Shown here: positions 49,208 through 59,044 of the stretch, one piece after another | Numbering within the stretch: the first letter of the stretch is position 1 | Layout: every line of letters begins with the position of its first letter | NCBI RefSeq assembly: GCF_900206265.1 | Contig: NZ_LT907782.1 | Coordinates: 1,860,001 to 1,924,000 of the forward strand | DNA: 64,000 nucleotides | Direction: 5' to 3' | Origin: Nitrosomonas ureae | GTDB lineage: Bacteria > Pseudomonadota > Gammaproteobacteria > Burkholderiales > Nitrosomonadaceae | Translations under genes and position numbers: made by a program | Notes under the pieces: generated by a model | Told to the model about the DNA's origin: nothing | Databases searched by the model: none | Seen by the model: only the letters and a program-made list of their open reading frames with translations

Positions 49208-49627
49208 ATGAAACGCTTTCATATCCACATCGCTGTAGAAGACTTGCCGGGAAATATCCGCTTTTACTCCGCGCTATTCGGTATCGAGCCTACTGTAAAC
49301 AGGCCGGATTATGCCAAATGGATGCTGAACGATCCGTTTATCAATTTCGCCCTATCCGCTCAGGGTGGGAAAGCTGGCTTGGATCATGTCGGAATCCAGG
49401 TTGACTCCGAAGAAGCGTTAAACGAAATGAATCAGCGCCTTGCTCAGGCCGATTTGCCCGCTGCAGAACAAAAAAACGCACAGTGCTGTTATGCCACATC
49501 GAATAAATACTGGACAGTCGATCCGCAAGGCATCGCGTGGGAAACGTTTCATTCGCTGGCAACGATTCCGGTATTTGGCCAGGATACATCCATTCCCATC
49601 AAATCCGAATCCTGTTGCGCAGCCTGA
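49208..49627 (+). CDS. arsI: ArsI/CadI family organoarsenical lyase-like VOC protein
   Basis: 139 residues of one vicinal-oxygen-chelate module pair. Likely Fe(II) ligands are in FHIHIAVEDL, LDHVGIQV and WETFHS, and the vicinal Cys pair AQCCYA is what ArsI uses to bind trivalent arsenic. It ends in a further Cys pair (SESCCAA). ArsI cleaves the C-As bond of methylarsenite or aromatic arsenicals; CadI relatives were named for cadmium. A strong aaaggagg site precedes it. It sits between arsR and arsC. Confidence 0.88.
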   Translation: MKRFHIHIAVEDLPGNIRFYSALFGIEPTVNRPDYAKWMLNDPFINFALSAQGGKAGLDHVGIQVDSEEALNEMNQRLAQADLPAAEQKNAQCCYATSNKYWTVDPQGIAWETFHSLATIPVFGQDTSIPIKSESCCAA

Positions 49628-49629
49628 TC

Positions 49630-50127
49630 ATGAATGTACTATTTCTTTGCACCGGAAATTCCTGCCGCTCCATACTTGCGGAAGCCACTTTTAATCATCT
49701 TGCGCCCGAAGGCTGAAAAGCGATGAGTGCAGGCAGCAAACCGACTGGAAAAGTTCATCCGCGTTCAGTCGCTCTACTTGAACACGAAGGTATCGCAACC
49801 GAAGGACTTTACAGTAAATCGTGGGATAACTTGCCGGCAACGCCGGATATTGTGATTACCGTGTGCGGCAATGCGGCCGGTGAAACTTGTCCCATTTATC
49901 TCCGGCCTGCGTTACGCGCGCACTGGGGTATCGATGATCCGGCCCAAGCTACCGGAACCGAGGAAGAAATCAATTCGGCATTTGCGCAGGCTTATCTTGC
50001 CTTACGTGAAGGTATCCAAACTTTCTTAGCTCTGCCATTAGACGACCTACGCAAAAACCCTTCCGCTTTTAAAACCAAACTGGACTACATCGGAATCCTG
50101 AAGTTTAAACAACCGCACACAAAGTGA
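49630..50127 (+). pseudogene. arsC: arsC arsenate reductase interrupted by an in-frame TGA
   Basis: The frame opens at ATG 49630, 2 bases after arsI, with the LMW-phosphatase-type active site C7-TGNSC-R13 (FLCTGNSCRS). It meets TGA at 49714-49716 (codon 29), then continues without further stop through SAGSKPTGKVHP, KSWDNLP, VCGNAAGETCP and a normal C-terminus. Members of the family, as I recall, have Trp after APEG, so one TGG-to-TGA change explains it. The downstream part can restart at 49723 but lacks the catalytic Cys7. Arsenate reduction is probably lost unless TGA is read through or the base is an assembly error. Confidence 0.85.
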
Positions 50128-50159
50128 TGATCACAAGATAATAGCGGGCACATATTGAC

Positions 50160-51446
50160 ATGCTGATTGCCTCACTCATTTTCATCGTCACGCTCGTGCT
50201 GATCATCTGGCAGCCACGAGGCCTGGGTATCGGCTGGAGTGCCTTGATCGGTGCAATAACGGCAATGCTGCTGGGTGTGGTGCAGCTCAGTGACATTCCT
50301 GTGGTGTGGGATATTGTTTGGAATGCAACTGCAGCTTTTATCGCCATCATTGTTATCAGCCTGCTACTGGATGAAGCAGGATTCTTTGAATGGGCTGCAT
50401 TACATGTGGCACGCTGGGGGCGCGGCGATGGGCGTTTACTATTCGTATATATTGTTTTGCTCGGTGCAACTGTTTCGGCCTTATTCGCTAACGACGGGGC
50501 AGCTTTAATTCTAACCCCGATCGTGATGGCAATGTTGCTGGCACTTGGATTTACCCCAGCCGCGACACTTGCCTTCGTCATGGCTGCGGGTTTTATTGCC
50601 GATACGGCGAGCTTACCGCTTGTGGTATCCAATTTGGTTAACATTGTTTCAGCTGATTATTTCAAGATCGGATTTACCCAGTACGCGACAGTGATGATCC
50701 CCGTCAATATTGTTTCAGTCGCAGGAAGTCTGGCTGTACTTTTTCTTTATTTTCACCGCAGTATCCCAGCGAAATATGATGTCAGCCAACTCAAGGCACC
50801 CAGTGAAGCAATACATGACTTGGCAGCGTTCCGTGCTGGCTGGGTGGTGCTGACATTACTGCTAATCGGTTTTTTTGGTCTGGAATCTTTCGGTGTGCCC
50901 ATCAGCCTTGTGGCAGCATCCGGCTCGCTAATACTGTTCGCAGTGGCAGCGCGTGGTCATATTATTAACACGCGCAAGGTCATTCACGAAGCACCGTGGC
51001 AAATCGTTATTTTTTCACTGGGCATGTATTTAGTGGTGTACGGTTTACGCAATGAAGGTTTGACCGGATACCTGACCAGTCTGCTTGATATCTTTGCCAG
51101 TTATGGCGTGTGGGGTGCAACGCTCGGCACCGGTTTTCTGGCGGCCTTGTTATCGTCCATCATGAACAATATGCCTACGGTACTGATCGGCGCGTTGTCG
51201 ATCGACGCAACCAACGCGACCGGCGTGGTAAAAGACGCCATGATTTACGCTAATGTAATAGGGTGCGGTCCGGGCCCGAAAATTACGCCGATTGGCAGCC
51301 TGGCAACTTTGTTATGGTTGCATGTACTGGCGCGGAAAAATACGGTTATCACTTGGGGGTATTATTTTCAGATAGGTATTGTGTTGACTGTGCCGGTATT
51401 GTTTGTCACGCTGGCTGCCCTCGCTATGTGGCTGAGAATTCAATGA
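50160..51446 (+). CDS. arsB: Arsenite efflux pump ArsB
   Basis: 428 residues, 11-12 membrane helices, the ArsB/NhaD family size. It exports arsenite, alone by proton motive force or as the channel of an ATP-driven pump with ArsA. Family features: [15 protein letters not shown] at the N-terminus, [21 protein letters not shown], and [20 protein letters not shown], with [19 protein letters not shown] near the C-terminus. Acr3 has a different topology. It starts 32 bases after the arsC frame and is followed by arsD and arsA, so an ATP-coupled pump is likely. Confidence 0.95.
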   Translation: MLIASLIFIVTLVLIIWQPRGLGIGWSALIGAITAMLLGVVQLSDIPVVWDIVWNATAAFIAIIVISLLLDEAGFFEWAALHVARWGRGDGRLLFVYIVLLGATVSALFANDGAALILTPIVMAMLLALGFTPAATLAFVMAAGFIADTASLPLVVSNLVNIVSADYFKIGFTQYATVMIPVNIVSVAGSLAVLFLYFHRSIPAKYDVSQLKAPSEAIHDLAAFRAGWVVLTLLLIGFFGLESFGVPISLVAASGSLILFAVAARGHIINTRKVIHEAPWQIVIFSLGMYLVVYGLRNEGLTGYLTSLLDIFASYGVWGATLGTGFLAALLSSIMNNMPTVLIGALSIDATNATGVVKDAMIYANVIGCGPGPKITPIGSLATLLWLHVLARKNTVITWGYYFQIGIVLTVPVLFVTLAALAMWLRIQ

Positions 51447-51544
51447 GGTTATCATTGCAAGAATCGCAGCATTGCCGTGAATGCCTGAAAGTAGAATTCA
51501 ATCGCATTGCAACTTTGTCAGTTTAACTTTATAGGAGAATCAAA

Positions 51545-51895
51545 ATGGCAACTATCCAAGTATTTGACCCCGCTGCATGCTGTAGCTCAGGCGTTTGCGG
51601 TGCCGACGTAGATCAGGCATTGACCGCTTTTTCCGCCGATGTCGATTGGCTCAAACAGCACGATATCGCCATCGAGCGTTTCAATCTGGCACAACAACCC
51701 ATGGCTTTTGCGGATAATGCTACGGTGAAAGGATTCCTGGAACGCTCCGGCGCGGAAGCGCTGCCACTCATTCTGGTGGATGGAGAAGTGGCATTGGCAG
51801 GTCGCTACCCGCAGCGCAGCGAGCTGGCGCGCTGGACGGGAATTTCTCTGGAAAAGGAAGTTGAAGAATCCAGTTGTTGCGGCGGTTGTTGTTAA
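51545..51895 (+). CDS. arsD: Arsenite metallochaperone ArsD
   Basis: 116 residues. ArsD hands arsenite to ArsA and can act as a weak repressor. The three conserved cysteines C12, C13 and C18 (DPAACCSSGVCG) that carry As(III) are present, and a tail Cys cluster (ESSCCGGCC) resembles the C-terminal pairs of plasmid ArsD. It has a strong taggaga site and lies between arsB and arsA. The arsA start is 20 bases after its stop. Confidence 0.93.
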   Translation: MATIQVFDPAACCSSGVCGADVDQALTAFSADVDWLKQHDIAIERFNLAQQPMAFADNATVKGFLERSGAEALPLILVDGEVALAGRYPQRSELARWTGISLEKEVEESSCCGGCC

Positions 51896-51915
51896 CTCAT
51901 AACCGGGCCAATTTC

Positions 51916-53688
51916 ATGGCGCACCGTAAATTCCTCGATCAACCGCCGCACTTTCTGTTTTTTACAGGCAAAGGCGGCGTCGGCAAAACCTCGCTAGCTT
52001 GCGCCACGGCCATCACATTGGCCGATACCGGCCGACAGATTTTACTGGTTAGTACCGATCCGGCTTCCAACGTCGGCCAAGTGTTCGGCATGACGATCGG
52101 CAACCAAATCACCGCGATCAACGCGGTGCCCGGTTTGGCCGCCCTGGAAATCGACCCTCAGGCAGCGGCGCAAGTTTACCGTGATCGCATTGTCAATCCG
52201 GTACGCGGGGTATTGCCGGACACGGTGGTCAAAGGTATCGAGGAGCAATTATCCGGCGCTTGCACCACTGAGATCGCCGCTTTCGATGAATTTACCGCTT
52301 TACTGATCGATTCGACACTGACTGCAGATTACGATCATATTATTTTCGACACCGCGCCAACCGGCCATACCATCCGACTGTTGCAACTGCCCGGCGCATG
52401 GAGTGATTTTCTTCAAGAAGGCAAAGGCGATGCATCCTGTCTCGGCCCATTGGCGGGCCTGGAAAAACAACGCACGCAATACAAAGCGGCCGTGAATGCG
52501 CTCGCCGATCCGCAGCGCACCCGGCTCGTACTGGTAGCCCGCGCACAGGAAACCACTTTACGTGAAGTGGCGCGGACACAGGAAGAACTCACGGCCATCG
52601 GTTTGACCAATCAATTCCTCGTCATCAATGGCTTATTGCCACAGTCGGAAGCAACGCAAGATGATTTAGCAGCTGCTATTTTCGAACGCGAGCAAAAAAC
52701 CTTGGCGACCATCCCTGAAATTCTCAAACCTTTACCGCGCGATTACATCGCGCTAAAACCTTTCAACCTGGTCGGATTGCCCGCGCTACGGCAGCTACTG
52801 ATGGATGAATTACCTGCTGTCAGCGGTAATAATGCGTTGCATCAAACCATGCCATTCCCCGGTTTATCCCGCTTGATCGACGATATTGCCAAGGACGGCA
52901 GTGGCTTGATCATGCTGATGGGCAAAGGCGGTGTCGGTAAAACCACCCTGGCAGCTGCAATCGCGGTCAATCTCGCGCATCGCGGCTTACCTGTGCATCT
53001 CACCACTTCCGATCCAGCCGCGCATTTAAACGAAACGATCAGCGGCACGATGGATAATCTCCAGGTTGATCGGATCGATCCGCATGTGGAAACCGAACGC
53101 TATCGCCAGCGGATTCTGCAAACCAAAGGGGCGCATCTGGATGCAAAAGGCAAAGCATTACTGGAAGAAGATTTACGCTCGCCTTGCACCGAAGAAATTG
53201 CGGTGTTTCAGGCATTCTCGCGCATTATTCGTGAAGCGGGAAAGACATTCGTGGTGATGGATACCGCACCAACCGGGCATACGCTATTGTTACTGGATGC
53301 CACTGGCGCTTATCATCGCGAAATTTCCAAACAAATGGATAACCATTCCATAGCGCACTACACCACACCGATGATACAACTGCAAAAACCCAAGCAAACC
53401 AAGATGCTGCTAGTGACTTTGGCGGAAACCACACCTGTGCTGGAAGCCGCCAGCCTCCAAGCCGAATTGCGTCGCGCTGGTATTGAACCGTGGGCGTGGA
53501 TCATCAATAACAGCATTGCCGCCACGACCGTCCAGTCACCGCTTTTATGTCAACGCGCTAGTAACGAACTTAAGGATATCGAAGCGGTATCAGCCATTCA
53601 TGCACAACGCTATGCCGTCGTGCCTTTGCTTAAAGAAGAACTGATCGGCGTACAGAAGTTATTGGAATTATCCGGAGATAACCAATAA
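51916..53688 (+). CDS. arsA: Arsenite-translocating ATPase ArsA
   Basis: 590 residues from ATG 51916 (a TTG at 51874 lies inside arsD and would add an unfamiliar leader). Two homologous halves each carry a deviant Walker A: FTGKGGVGKTS near residue 15 and MGKGGVGKTT near residue 335. DTAPTGHT linkers follow in both halves. The metal-site Cys residues are in SGACTTE, DASCLG and SPCTEE. It energises arsenite export through ArsB and accepts As(III) from ArsD. Full length (E. coli plasmid ArsA is 583), and the last gene of the operon. Confidence 0.95.
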   Translation: MAHRKFLDQPPHFLFFTGKGGVGKTSLACATAITLADTGRQILLVSTDPASNVGQVFGMTIGNQITAINAVPGLAALEIDPQAAAQVYRDRIVNPVRGVLPDTVVKGIEEQLSGACTTEIAAFDEFTALLIDSTLTADYDHIIFDTAPTGHTIRLLQLPGAWSDFLQEGKGDASCLGPLAGLEKQRTQYKAAVNALADPQRTRLVLVARAQETTLREVARTQEELTAIGLTNQFLVINGLLPQSEATQDDLAAAIFEREQKTLATIPEILKPLPRDYIALKPFNLVGLPALRQLLMDELPAVSGNNALHQTMPFPGLSRLIDDIAKDGSGLIMLMGKGGVGKTTLAAAIAVNLAHRGLPVHLTTSDPAAHLNETISGTMDNLQVDRIDPHVETERYRQRILQTKGAHLDAKGKALLEEDLRSPCTEEIAVFQAFSRIIREAGKTFVVMDTAPTGHTLLLLDATGAYHREISKQMDNHSIAHYTTPMIQLQKPKQTKMLLVTLAETTPVLEAASLQAELRRAGIEPWAWIINNSIAATTVQSPLLCQRASNELKDIEAVSAIHAQRYAVVPLLKEELIGVQKLLELSGDNQ

Positions 53689-54174
53689 CCGAACATGTGT
53701 AGAGTAATGTCGATAAGATTTATCCAAATAACTAATCAGGCTAGTGGGCGAAAAAATTCTTTCAGAGACTGACTACTTTGCCGCAAGCAACTGAGTTTAC
53801 GCCAGTCTGATTCACCTCCATTCAAACGGATCTTTGGGTAGTGTCAGTTTAATTGTGTCTTGGGTAGGCATGTAGAATCTAATTTTGACAAGAAATTGCG
53901 TAATTAAAATAAAGGATCGAATATACCTGTAAAGCAAGCATACCAAGAATTTATAGATGAAACGATAAGGAATTATTGACACTACCGAACTTTTATTATC
54001 GACTTGATTCGAGAACAAGCTTCCGAGATTTATTCCGTTTAATAAAGCCGAATACCTTATTAAGGGGGTAAAAAATAAAAAATTGGAGAAGTAAGCGCTC
54101 TGTTCAGAGCAAATTAAGAAACTCGGTCACAGCAGCTTAGCCAGTATCATGTGGTTTCTAATTCATACATGGCT
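53689..54174. other. Intergenic region after arsA
   Basis: 486 bases between convergent arsA and the DUF3426 gene. A 68-residue minus-strand frame (53812-54018) is AT-rich, low in plausible protein features and has no ribosome site, so it is not annotated. No strong terminator hairpin with a T-run was found. Confidence 0.5.
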
Positions 54175-55002
54175 TTAGGGATAGAGCAAGAGCAGGCGAT
54201 AACCGAGTGCATCCAGTTGGCCGCTGTTAAAATCCAATCGAATCTCTATTTCTTGATGAGGTCGAATAAATTGCAATGACTTATCCATTTCCTGCAAATA
54301 ATCCTGTGCCGTAAAAATGCGACTGGCAATTAATTTTTCTTGTGCATCCAGCAGCGACAATTGCAACGCAGGCCAGGCTTGTGGAAAAGATGCGTAATTA
54401 TGAATGGTCGCGTACATCGTAGTCACTTCAGGCTGTTGCGCAGGATTTTTCTGTAGTTCGGATGATTCGATGCCGATCCGGTCGATATCCTGCGCATAAG
54501 GCACTGTACACATCAAGAGTTCGCACAGTCGTTCCAACCGGGGTCTGATTTCTGGTGCAAGCATGGTCAGCTCGGTGCGATAGCTATAGGCCATCTGGCC
54601 CATCAGGAACAACCCCAGAAGAACATTCACCAACCCCCACTTCAGATACGACCGCTTATCCGGTTTTTCATCTGCAAATAACTGATCTGCAGTAGTTTCT
54701 GTTATTTCTGTAGTTTCAGTTACTTCCTGATTCAGGTCTGAAACAACTTGCGGTTCGACCGGACTATCTGAATCCCCGGCAGCAATCTGGTTTTCCATCG
54801 CAACTTCAGGCGTGCTGAAGGGTTGCAATGGAATCTGCGAGGTATATTCGATGGCTGATTCGTTGACCGTAATCAGAGTGGCAAATCCATTGAAAATCCG
54901 TTGACAGCACCCGCAACGCACATCTCCCCCATGCGCCTGTAATTGCGCGGCATTCACACGGAAGGCGGTACTGCAACCGGGACAAAGTGTTACAAGCGCC
55001 AT
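54175..55002 (-). CDS. Zinc-ribbon and DUF3426 domain membrane protein
   Basis: 275 residues. The N-terminal MJ0042-type zinc ribbon uses two Cys pairs (TLCPGCSTAFRV ... VRCGCCQRIFNGF). A disordered acidic stretch, one membrane helix near residues 122-142 (LVNVLLGLFLMGQMAYSY) and a periplasmic DUF3426 beta domain follow. No function is known for the family. In betaproteobacteria it is commonly found next to prmA, as here (89 bases away, same strand), which confirms the gene order. Confidence 0.85.
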   Translation of the reverse strand: MALVTLCPGCSTAFRVNAAQLQAHGGDVRCGCCQRIFNGFATLITVNESAIEYTSQIPLQPFSTPEVAMENQIAAGDSDSPVEPQVVSDLNQEVTETTEITETTADQLFADEKPDKRSYLKWGLVNVLLGLFLMGQMAYSYRTELTMLAPEIRPRLERLCELLMCTVPYAQDIDRIGIESSELQKNPAQQPEVTTMYATIHNYASFPQAWPALQLSLLDAQEKLIASRIFTAQDYLQEMDKSLQFIRPHQEIEIRLDFNSGQLDALGYRLLLLYP

Positions 55003-55091
55003 AGGTTATTGCCGGAGTTGGATCATCACGTTAAATTGATCAGTGATTTGTGATTTGCCAAGTCCGAAGATTCGATAAAGCGGTAATTATT

Positions 55092-56009
55092 TCACCTTTT
55101 ACATCCGGTTAACAACACCCACCCTTGCTGCTCTTCGCCACTGTACATATCAAACCACTGCTGATAGGCGCGCTTAACTTCTGCAGCTTGCTGCTGCAAG
55201 ATACCGGACAATGCGATGTAGCCTTGCTGCCGAACCAATTGCGCCAGAACCGGAGCCAGCATGATTAAAGGATTCGCCAGAATATTGGCAACCACGATAT
55301 CCGCCTGTCCCTGCGGTTGCATATCGCGGGTAACTGCCTGGTGATCGGCTGTAAAAAAGAATTGAAACGCAGGGCAATGATTCCTGACTGCATTTTCCTG
55401 ACTGGCTTTAATTGCCTGGGGATCGATATCAATACCGGCAACGTGACTGGCACCCAGTTTTAAAGCCGCTACCGCCAATATTCCGGAACCACAGCCATAA
55501 TCAACGACTTTATCCCCGGGTTGCAAATTTTGATCCAACCAACTGAGACACAATTGCGTCGTGGGGTGGCTGCCGGTTCCAAAAGCCAGGCCCGGATCCA
55601 GTATCAGATTAATTGCATCAGGATCAGGTGCCTGATGCCAAGTGGGAACAATCCATAATCGCCGCGAAATCCGAATGGGATCAAATTGTGATTGCGTCAG
55701 ACGCACCCAATCCTGCTCCTCAACGCGCTCCAAACGAAAATCCAGTTGTCTTTCTGTCTGCACGCTATTCATCACATTGTGGAGAATTTCATCCATATCG
55801 ACATCCTGATTGAATAGTGCCGAAACTTCAGCATTGCGCCAGATTTCATCGCAGGGCTCTCCGGGTTCTCCAAACAGCATTTGTTCGTCTTGCGTGTCGG
55901 CAGCAGCATCATGAATGTCCACCGATAACGCACCCTGCTCCATCAATGCATCACTCAACAACTCGGCATTCGTTGCATCAGCTTTGATAATTAACGTAAC
56001 CCAGGACAT
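55092..56009 (-). CDS. prmA: Ribosomal protein L11 methyltransferase
   Basis: 305 residues. PrmA trimethylates several amino groups of L11. The N-terminal substrate domain contains EEQDWVRLTQSQFDPIRI, and the Rossmann domain has LDPGLAFGTGSHPTTQLCL, DYGCGSGILAVAALKLGA and VVANILANPL, the canonical PrmA motifs. It lies 35 bases after accC in the standard accB-accC-prmA order. Confidence 0.96.
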   Translation of the reverse strand: MSWVTLIIKADATNAELLSDALMEQGALSVDIHDAAADTQDEQMLFGEPGEPCDEIWRNAEVSALFNQDVDMDEILHNVMNSVQTERQLDFRLERVEEQDWVRLTQSQFDPIRISRRLWIVPTWHQAPDPDAINLILDPGLAFGTGSHPTTQLCLSWLDQNLQPGDKVVDYGCGSGILAVAALKLGASHVAGIDIDPQAIKASQENAVRNHCPAFQFFFTADHQAVTRDMQPQGQADIVVANILANPLIMLAPVLAQLVRQQGYIALSGILQQQAAEVKRAYQQWFDMYSGEEQQGWVLLTGCKR

Positions 56010-56044
56010 GCTTACTGTGAAGGGCTTATGGCCAAATCCGGCGC

Positions 56045-57406
56045 TTAATCAGTCTTGGTTTTATTGTGCAATGCAAGCTTCTGTTCCAGATAATGGATTG
56101 AAACCCCTCCGCGCAAGAAAGACGCGTCATTCAGCAAATCACGATGCAGTGGGATATTGGTCTTGATTCCGGCCACCACCATTTCAGACAACGCAATCCG
56201 CATGCGTGCAATCGCTTGCTCACGCGTATCGCCATAAGTAATGATTTTTCCGATCATCGAATCATAATACGGCGGCACCATATAATTATGGTAAACGTGC
56301 GAGTCAACCCGCACCCCTGGACCGCCTGGTGCATGATATTGCGTAATTCGCCCGGCAGAAGGCGTCAGTTTATAAGCATCTTCCGCATTGATGCGGCACT
56401 CAATGGCATGCCCCTTGAACACGATATCTTTTTGATGGATCGGTAATATATTACCCGCCGCAACATTGATTTGCGCCTGAACCAGATCGATACCCGTGAT
56501 CGCCTCTGTTACCGGATGCTCCACCTGTAAGCGGGTATTCATCTCGATGAAGTAAAACTCATTATTCTCAAACAGAAATTCAAACGTTCCTACACCCCGG
56601 TATTTGATTCGGCGACACGCATCCGCACAACGTTCACCGATTTTATTACGTAATTTCTCGGATATTCCGGGTGCAGGCGCTTCCTCGAGAATTTTCTGGT
56701 GGCGGCGTTGCAGGGAGCAATCCCTTTCGCCCAAATGAACAGCATGGCCATGCTCATCAATCAATAACTGAAACTCAATATGGCGCGGATTTTCCAGAAA
56801 TTTCTCTGCATAAACGGTGGGGTTGCCAAATGCCGTCTGGGCTTCATTGCGCGTCATGACCACCGCATTGGAGAGCGCAGCTTCGGTATGCACCACCCGC
56901 ATACCGCGCCCGCCACCCCCTCCTGCGGCTTTAAGAATTACGGGATAGCCGATCTCTTTGACAATCTTCCTTATCTCATCAAGGTCTTCCGGTAACGCAC
57001 CTTCCGATCCCGGGACGCACGGAACACCGGCACTTTTCATAGCATTCTTTGCGCTGACTTTATCTCCCATCAACCGAATGGTTTCTGATCTTGGGCCAAT
57101 AAATACAAATCCGCTTTTTTCAACCCGTTCGGCAAAATCCGCATTTTCTGACAAAAATCCATAACCCGGATGAATTGCCTCGGCATCGGTAACCTCGGCG
57201 GCACTGATAATGGCCGGTATATTCAGGTAACTCTGTGCGACAGGTGCAGGACCGATACAAACCGACTCATCGGCCAGCATCACGTATTTGGCTTCTGCAT
57301 CAGCCTCCGAATGCACGGCCACGGTTTTGATGCCCATCGCTCGGCATGCGCGTTGAATCCGCAACGCAATTTCACCACGATTTGCAATAAGAATCTTCTC
57401 AAACAT
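56045..57406 (-). CDS. accC: Biotin carboxylase subunit of acetyl-CoA carboxylase
   Basis: 453 residues. AccC carboxylates biotin on AccB with ATP and bicarbonate at the start of fatty acid synthesis. Opens with [22 protein letters not shown] and shows the ATP-grasp glycine loop [23 protein letters not shown] and [14 protein letters not shown]. Length equals the E. coli enzyme (449). It starts 25 bases after accB, in one operon with aroQ, accB and prmA. Confidence 0.97.
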   Translation of the reverse strand: MFEKILIANRGEIALRIQRACRAMGIKTVAVHSEADAEAKYVMLADESVCIGPAPVAQSYLNIPAIISAAEVTDAEAIHPGYGFLSENADFAERVEKSGFVFIGPRSETIRLMGDKVSAKNAMKSAGVPCVPGSEGALPEDLDEIRKIVKEIGYPVILKAAGGGGGRGMRVVHTEAALSNAVVMTRNEAQTAFGNPTVYAEKFLENPRHIEFQLLIDEHGHAVHLGERDCSLQRRHQKILEEAPAPGISEKLRNKIGERCADACRRIKYRGVGTFEFLFENNEFYFIEMNTRLQVEHPVTEAITGIDLVQAQINVAAGNILPIHQKDIVFKGHAIECRINAEDAYKLTPSAGRITQYHAPGGPGVRVDSHVYHNYMVPPYYDSMIGKIITYGDTREQAIARMRIALSEMVVAGIKTNIPLHRDLLNDASFLRGGVSIHYLEQKLALHNKTKTD

Positions 57407-57431
57407 AGCTATCCGATCTCTATTCAGAGCA

Positions 57432-57917
57432 TTATTGAATCACGAATAAAGGCTCACCGTACTCAACGGGCTGCCCATTCTCTGACAAGATCGCTTTGAT
57501 CACCCCATTTTTATCCGCTTCTATTTCATTGAGTAATTTCATTGCCTCAATGATGCAAAGTGTGTCCCCGACTTTAACGCTCTGCCCAACTTCAACAAAG
57601 GGGCTGGCACCTGGCGATGCCGCTCGATAAAACGTACCCACCATCGGAGACTTGACTATATGTCCATCGGGGATGGATTTATTATTGGCATCTGCTGTTT
57701 CAGCCGATGCATTGACTTCAGAAATTGCCGGCGCTGGTTGCGAAGCCGGAGGCATCACTGCCGCCATAGCGGGCGGCATGAAGGCATAGTTCTGCACACC
57801 TGCACCGGATTTACTGATACGCACTTTCTCCTCGCCTTCTGTAATCTCCAGTTCAGCAATACTCGACTCTTCCACCAACTCAATAAGTTTCTTCAGCTTT
57901 CTTAAATCCATATCCAA
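57432..57917 (-). CDS. accB: Biotin carboxyl carrier protein
   Basis: 161 residues. The C-terminal biotinyl domain has the target lysine K127 in [12 protein letters not shown] (the common form is AMKM; Leu after the Lys is a tolerated variant). An N-terminal helical region ([23 protein letters not shown]) and a Pro/Ala-rich linker join it. The ribosome site ggag lies beside a small hairpin (57923-57937, cgagac paired with gtctcg), which could influence translation. Second gene of the aroQ-accB-accC-prmA operon. Confidence 0.96.
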   Translation of the reverse strand: MDMDLRKLKKLIELVEESSIAELEITEGEEKVRISKSGAGVQNYAFMPPAMAAVMPPASQPAPAISEVNASAETADANNKSIPDGHIVKSPMVGTFYRAASPGASPFVEVGQSVKVGDTLCIIEAMKLLNEIEADKNGVIKAILSENGQPVEYGEPLFVIQ

Positions 57918-57976
57918 TCTCCCGAGACATCGTCTCGCCGTAAGGAAGTTTTATAACTATTGTCAACAACAGATTC

Positions 57977-58429
57977 TTAAGACGTCATCGCATATTTCAG
58001 CGCCAATTCATAACCCTTAGCACCCAAACCACTAATCACACCAATCGCCAAATCCGAAAAATAAGAACGCTGACGAAAGGATTCACGCGAATAAATATTT
58101 GATAAATGCACCTCGATAAATGGCAGCTTGACCGCGGCAATCGCATCCCGCATGGCAATACTAGTATGCGTATAGGCCGCCGGATTGATAATAATGAAAT
58201 TTGTTCCATCATTCAGCGTGCGCTGAATTCTTTCAATCAATGCCGATTCAGCATTGCTTTGAAAAAAATCCAATTTAAACGCAGTATTTTCAGTTAACTT
58301 ACTTAAATTTCTGTTAATATCTTCCAATGTTGTAACGCCGTATAACTCAGGCTCACGAACACCCAGCAAATTCAAGTTGGGGCCATGAATAATCAAGATA
58401 TTATCAGCTTTCGTCTTTTCTGAATCCAT
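57977..58429 (-). CDS. aroQ: 3-dehydroquinate dehydratase, type II
   Basis: 150 residues from ATG 58429 ([23 protein letters not shown]), matching the type II size. A frame open to 58585 adds 52 residues of no known homology, so I reject that start. The enzyme dehydrates 3-dehydroquinate in the shikimate pathway. Motifs: [19 protein letters not shown] (active-site Arg/Tyr loop), [16 protein letters not shown] and [18 protein letters not shown] with catalytic His. It leads the accBC-prmA operon. Confidence 0.93.
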   Translation of the reverse strand: MDSEKTKADNILIIHGPNLNLLGVREPELYGVTTLEDINRNLSKLTENTAFKLDFFQSNAESALIERIQRTLNDGTNFIIINPAAYTHTSIAMRDAIAAVKLPFIEVHLSNIYSRESFRQRSYFSDLAIGVISGLGAKGYELALKYAMTS

Positions 58430-58645
58430 TTGCGAATTATGTACCGTTGTATCAAAAATGTACAGATTTTTGACGAAATTCGCCGAACTTAAGCGAAAAT
58501 TGTCAGAAAAATATTGAATTGAGTTATTAAGAAAAAGTTCATTTTGCGACAATAAAAACACAACAAAACACAAACTATTATTCAACCTGTTTCATTTGCC
58601 CGCAATTACTCAACCATCTATAATACTTCGCTTGATTTAAGCCGG

Positions 58646-58721
<76 letters not shown>

Positions 58722-58767
58722 ATAAAATCAATAAGTTAAATAGAGTGGTGTCTTGCAACCATTCTTA

Positions 58768-58896
58768 ATGGGGCAATTATGGGGCACTAAAAAATAACCA
58801 ACTGCAATAAACTTTCTAGCTAGTTTTCTTTTTCATTCCTTCAGAATCACACCAAAATAACCACAAAGCCTCAATTATTATTTTCAATTACCCCAT
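58768..58896. repeat. ATGGGGCA repeats, possible integrase arm sites
   Basis: ATGGGGCA occurs at 58768 and 58779, exactly 11 bases apart, and a near-copy (ATGGGGTA on the minus strand) at 58889-58896. They lie between the tRNA core and the integrase gene in a 323-base gap that has no gene. Direct and inverted short repeats there are typical of arm-type binding sites of tyrosine recombinases. The rest of the gap is AT-rich. Confidence 0.4.
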
Positions 58897-59044
58897 TAGT
58901 GTCCCTTTGAAATGTTATATACGAATAAGCAACTAATATTTATTAGAAATAATCGTAATTACGTATGAATGCTAATCAGATGTTGTTATTTATTGCCCTT
59001 TATTGTAAGCTATTTACAATGATTAGTTACTTGCATAGGCAATC

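Noticed and set aside
49714..49716. TGA in arsC as a selenocysteine codon
   Set aside because: It aligns with a Trp position in the family, not the catalytic Cys, and no clear SECIS hairpin follows.
53812..54018. Minus-strand frame of 68 residues after arsA
   Set aside because: No ribosome site, unlikely protein composition, no neighbour logic.
58430..58585. N-terminal extension of aroQ
   Set aside because: Fifty-two residues without counterpart in the family; likely the upstream untranslated region and promoter.
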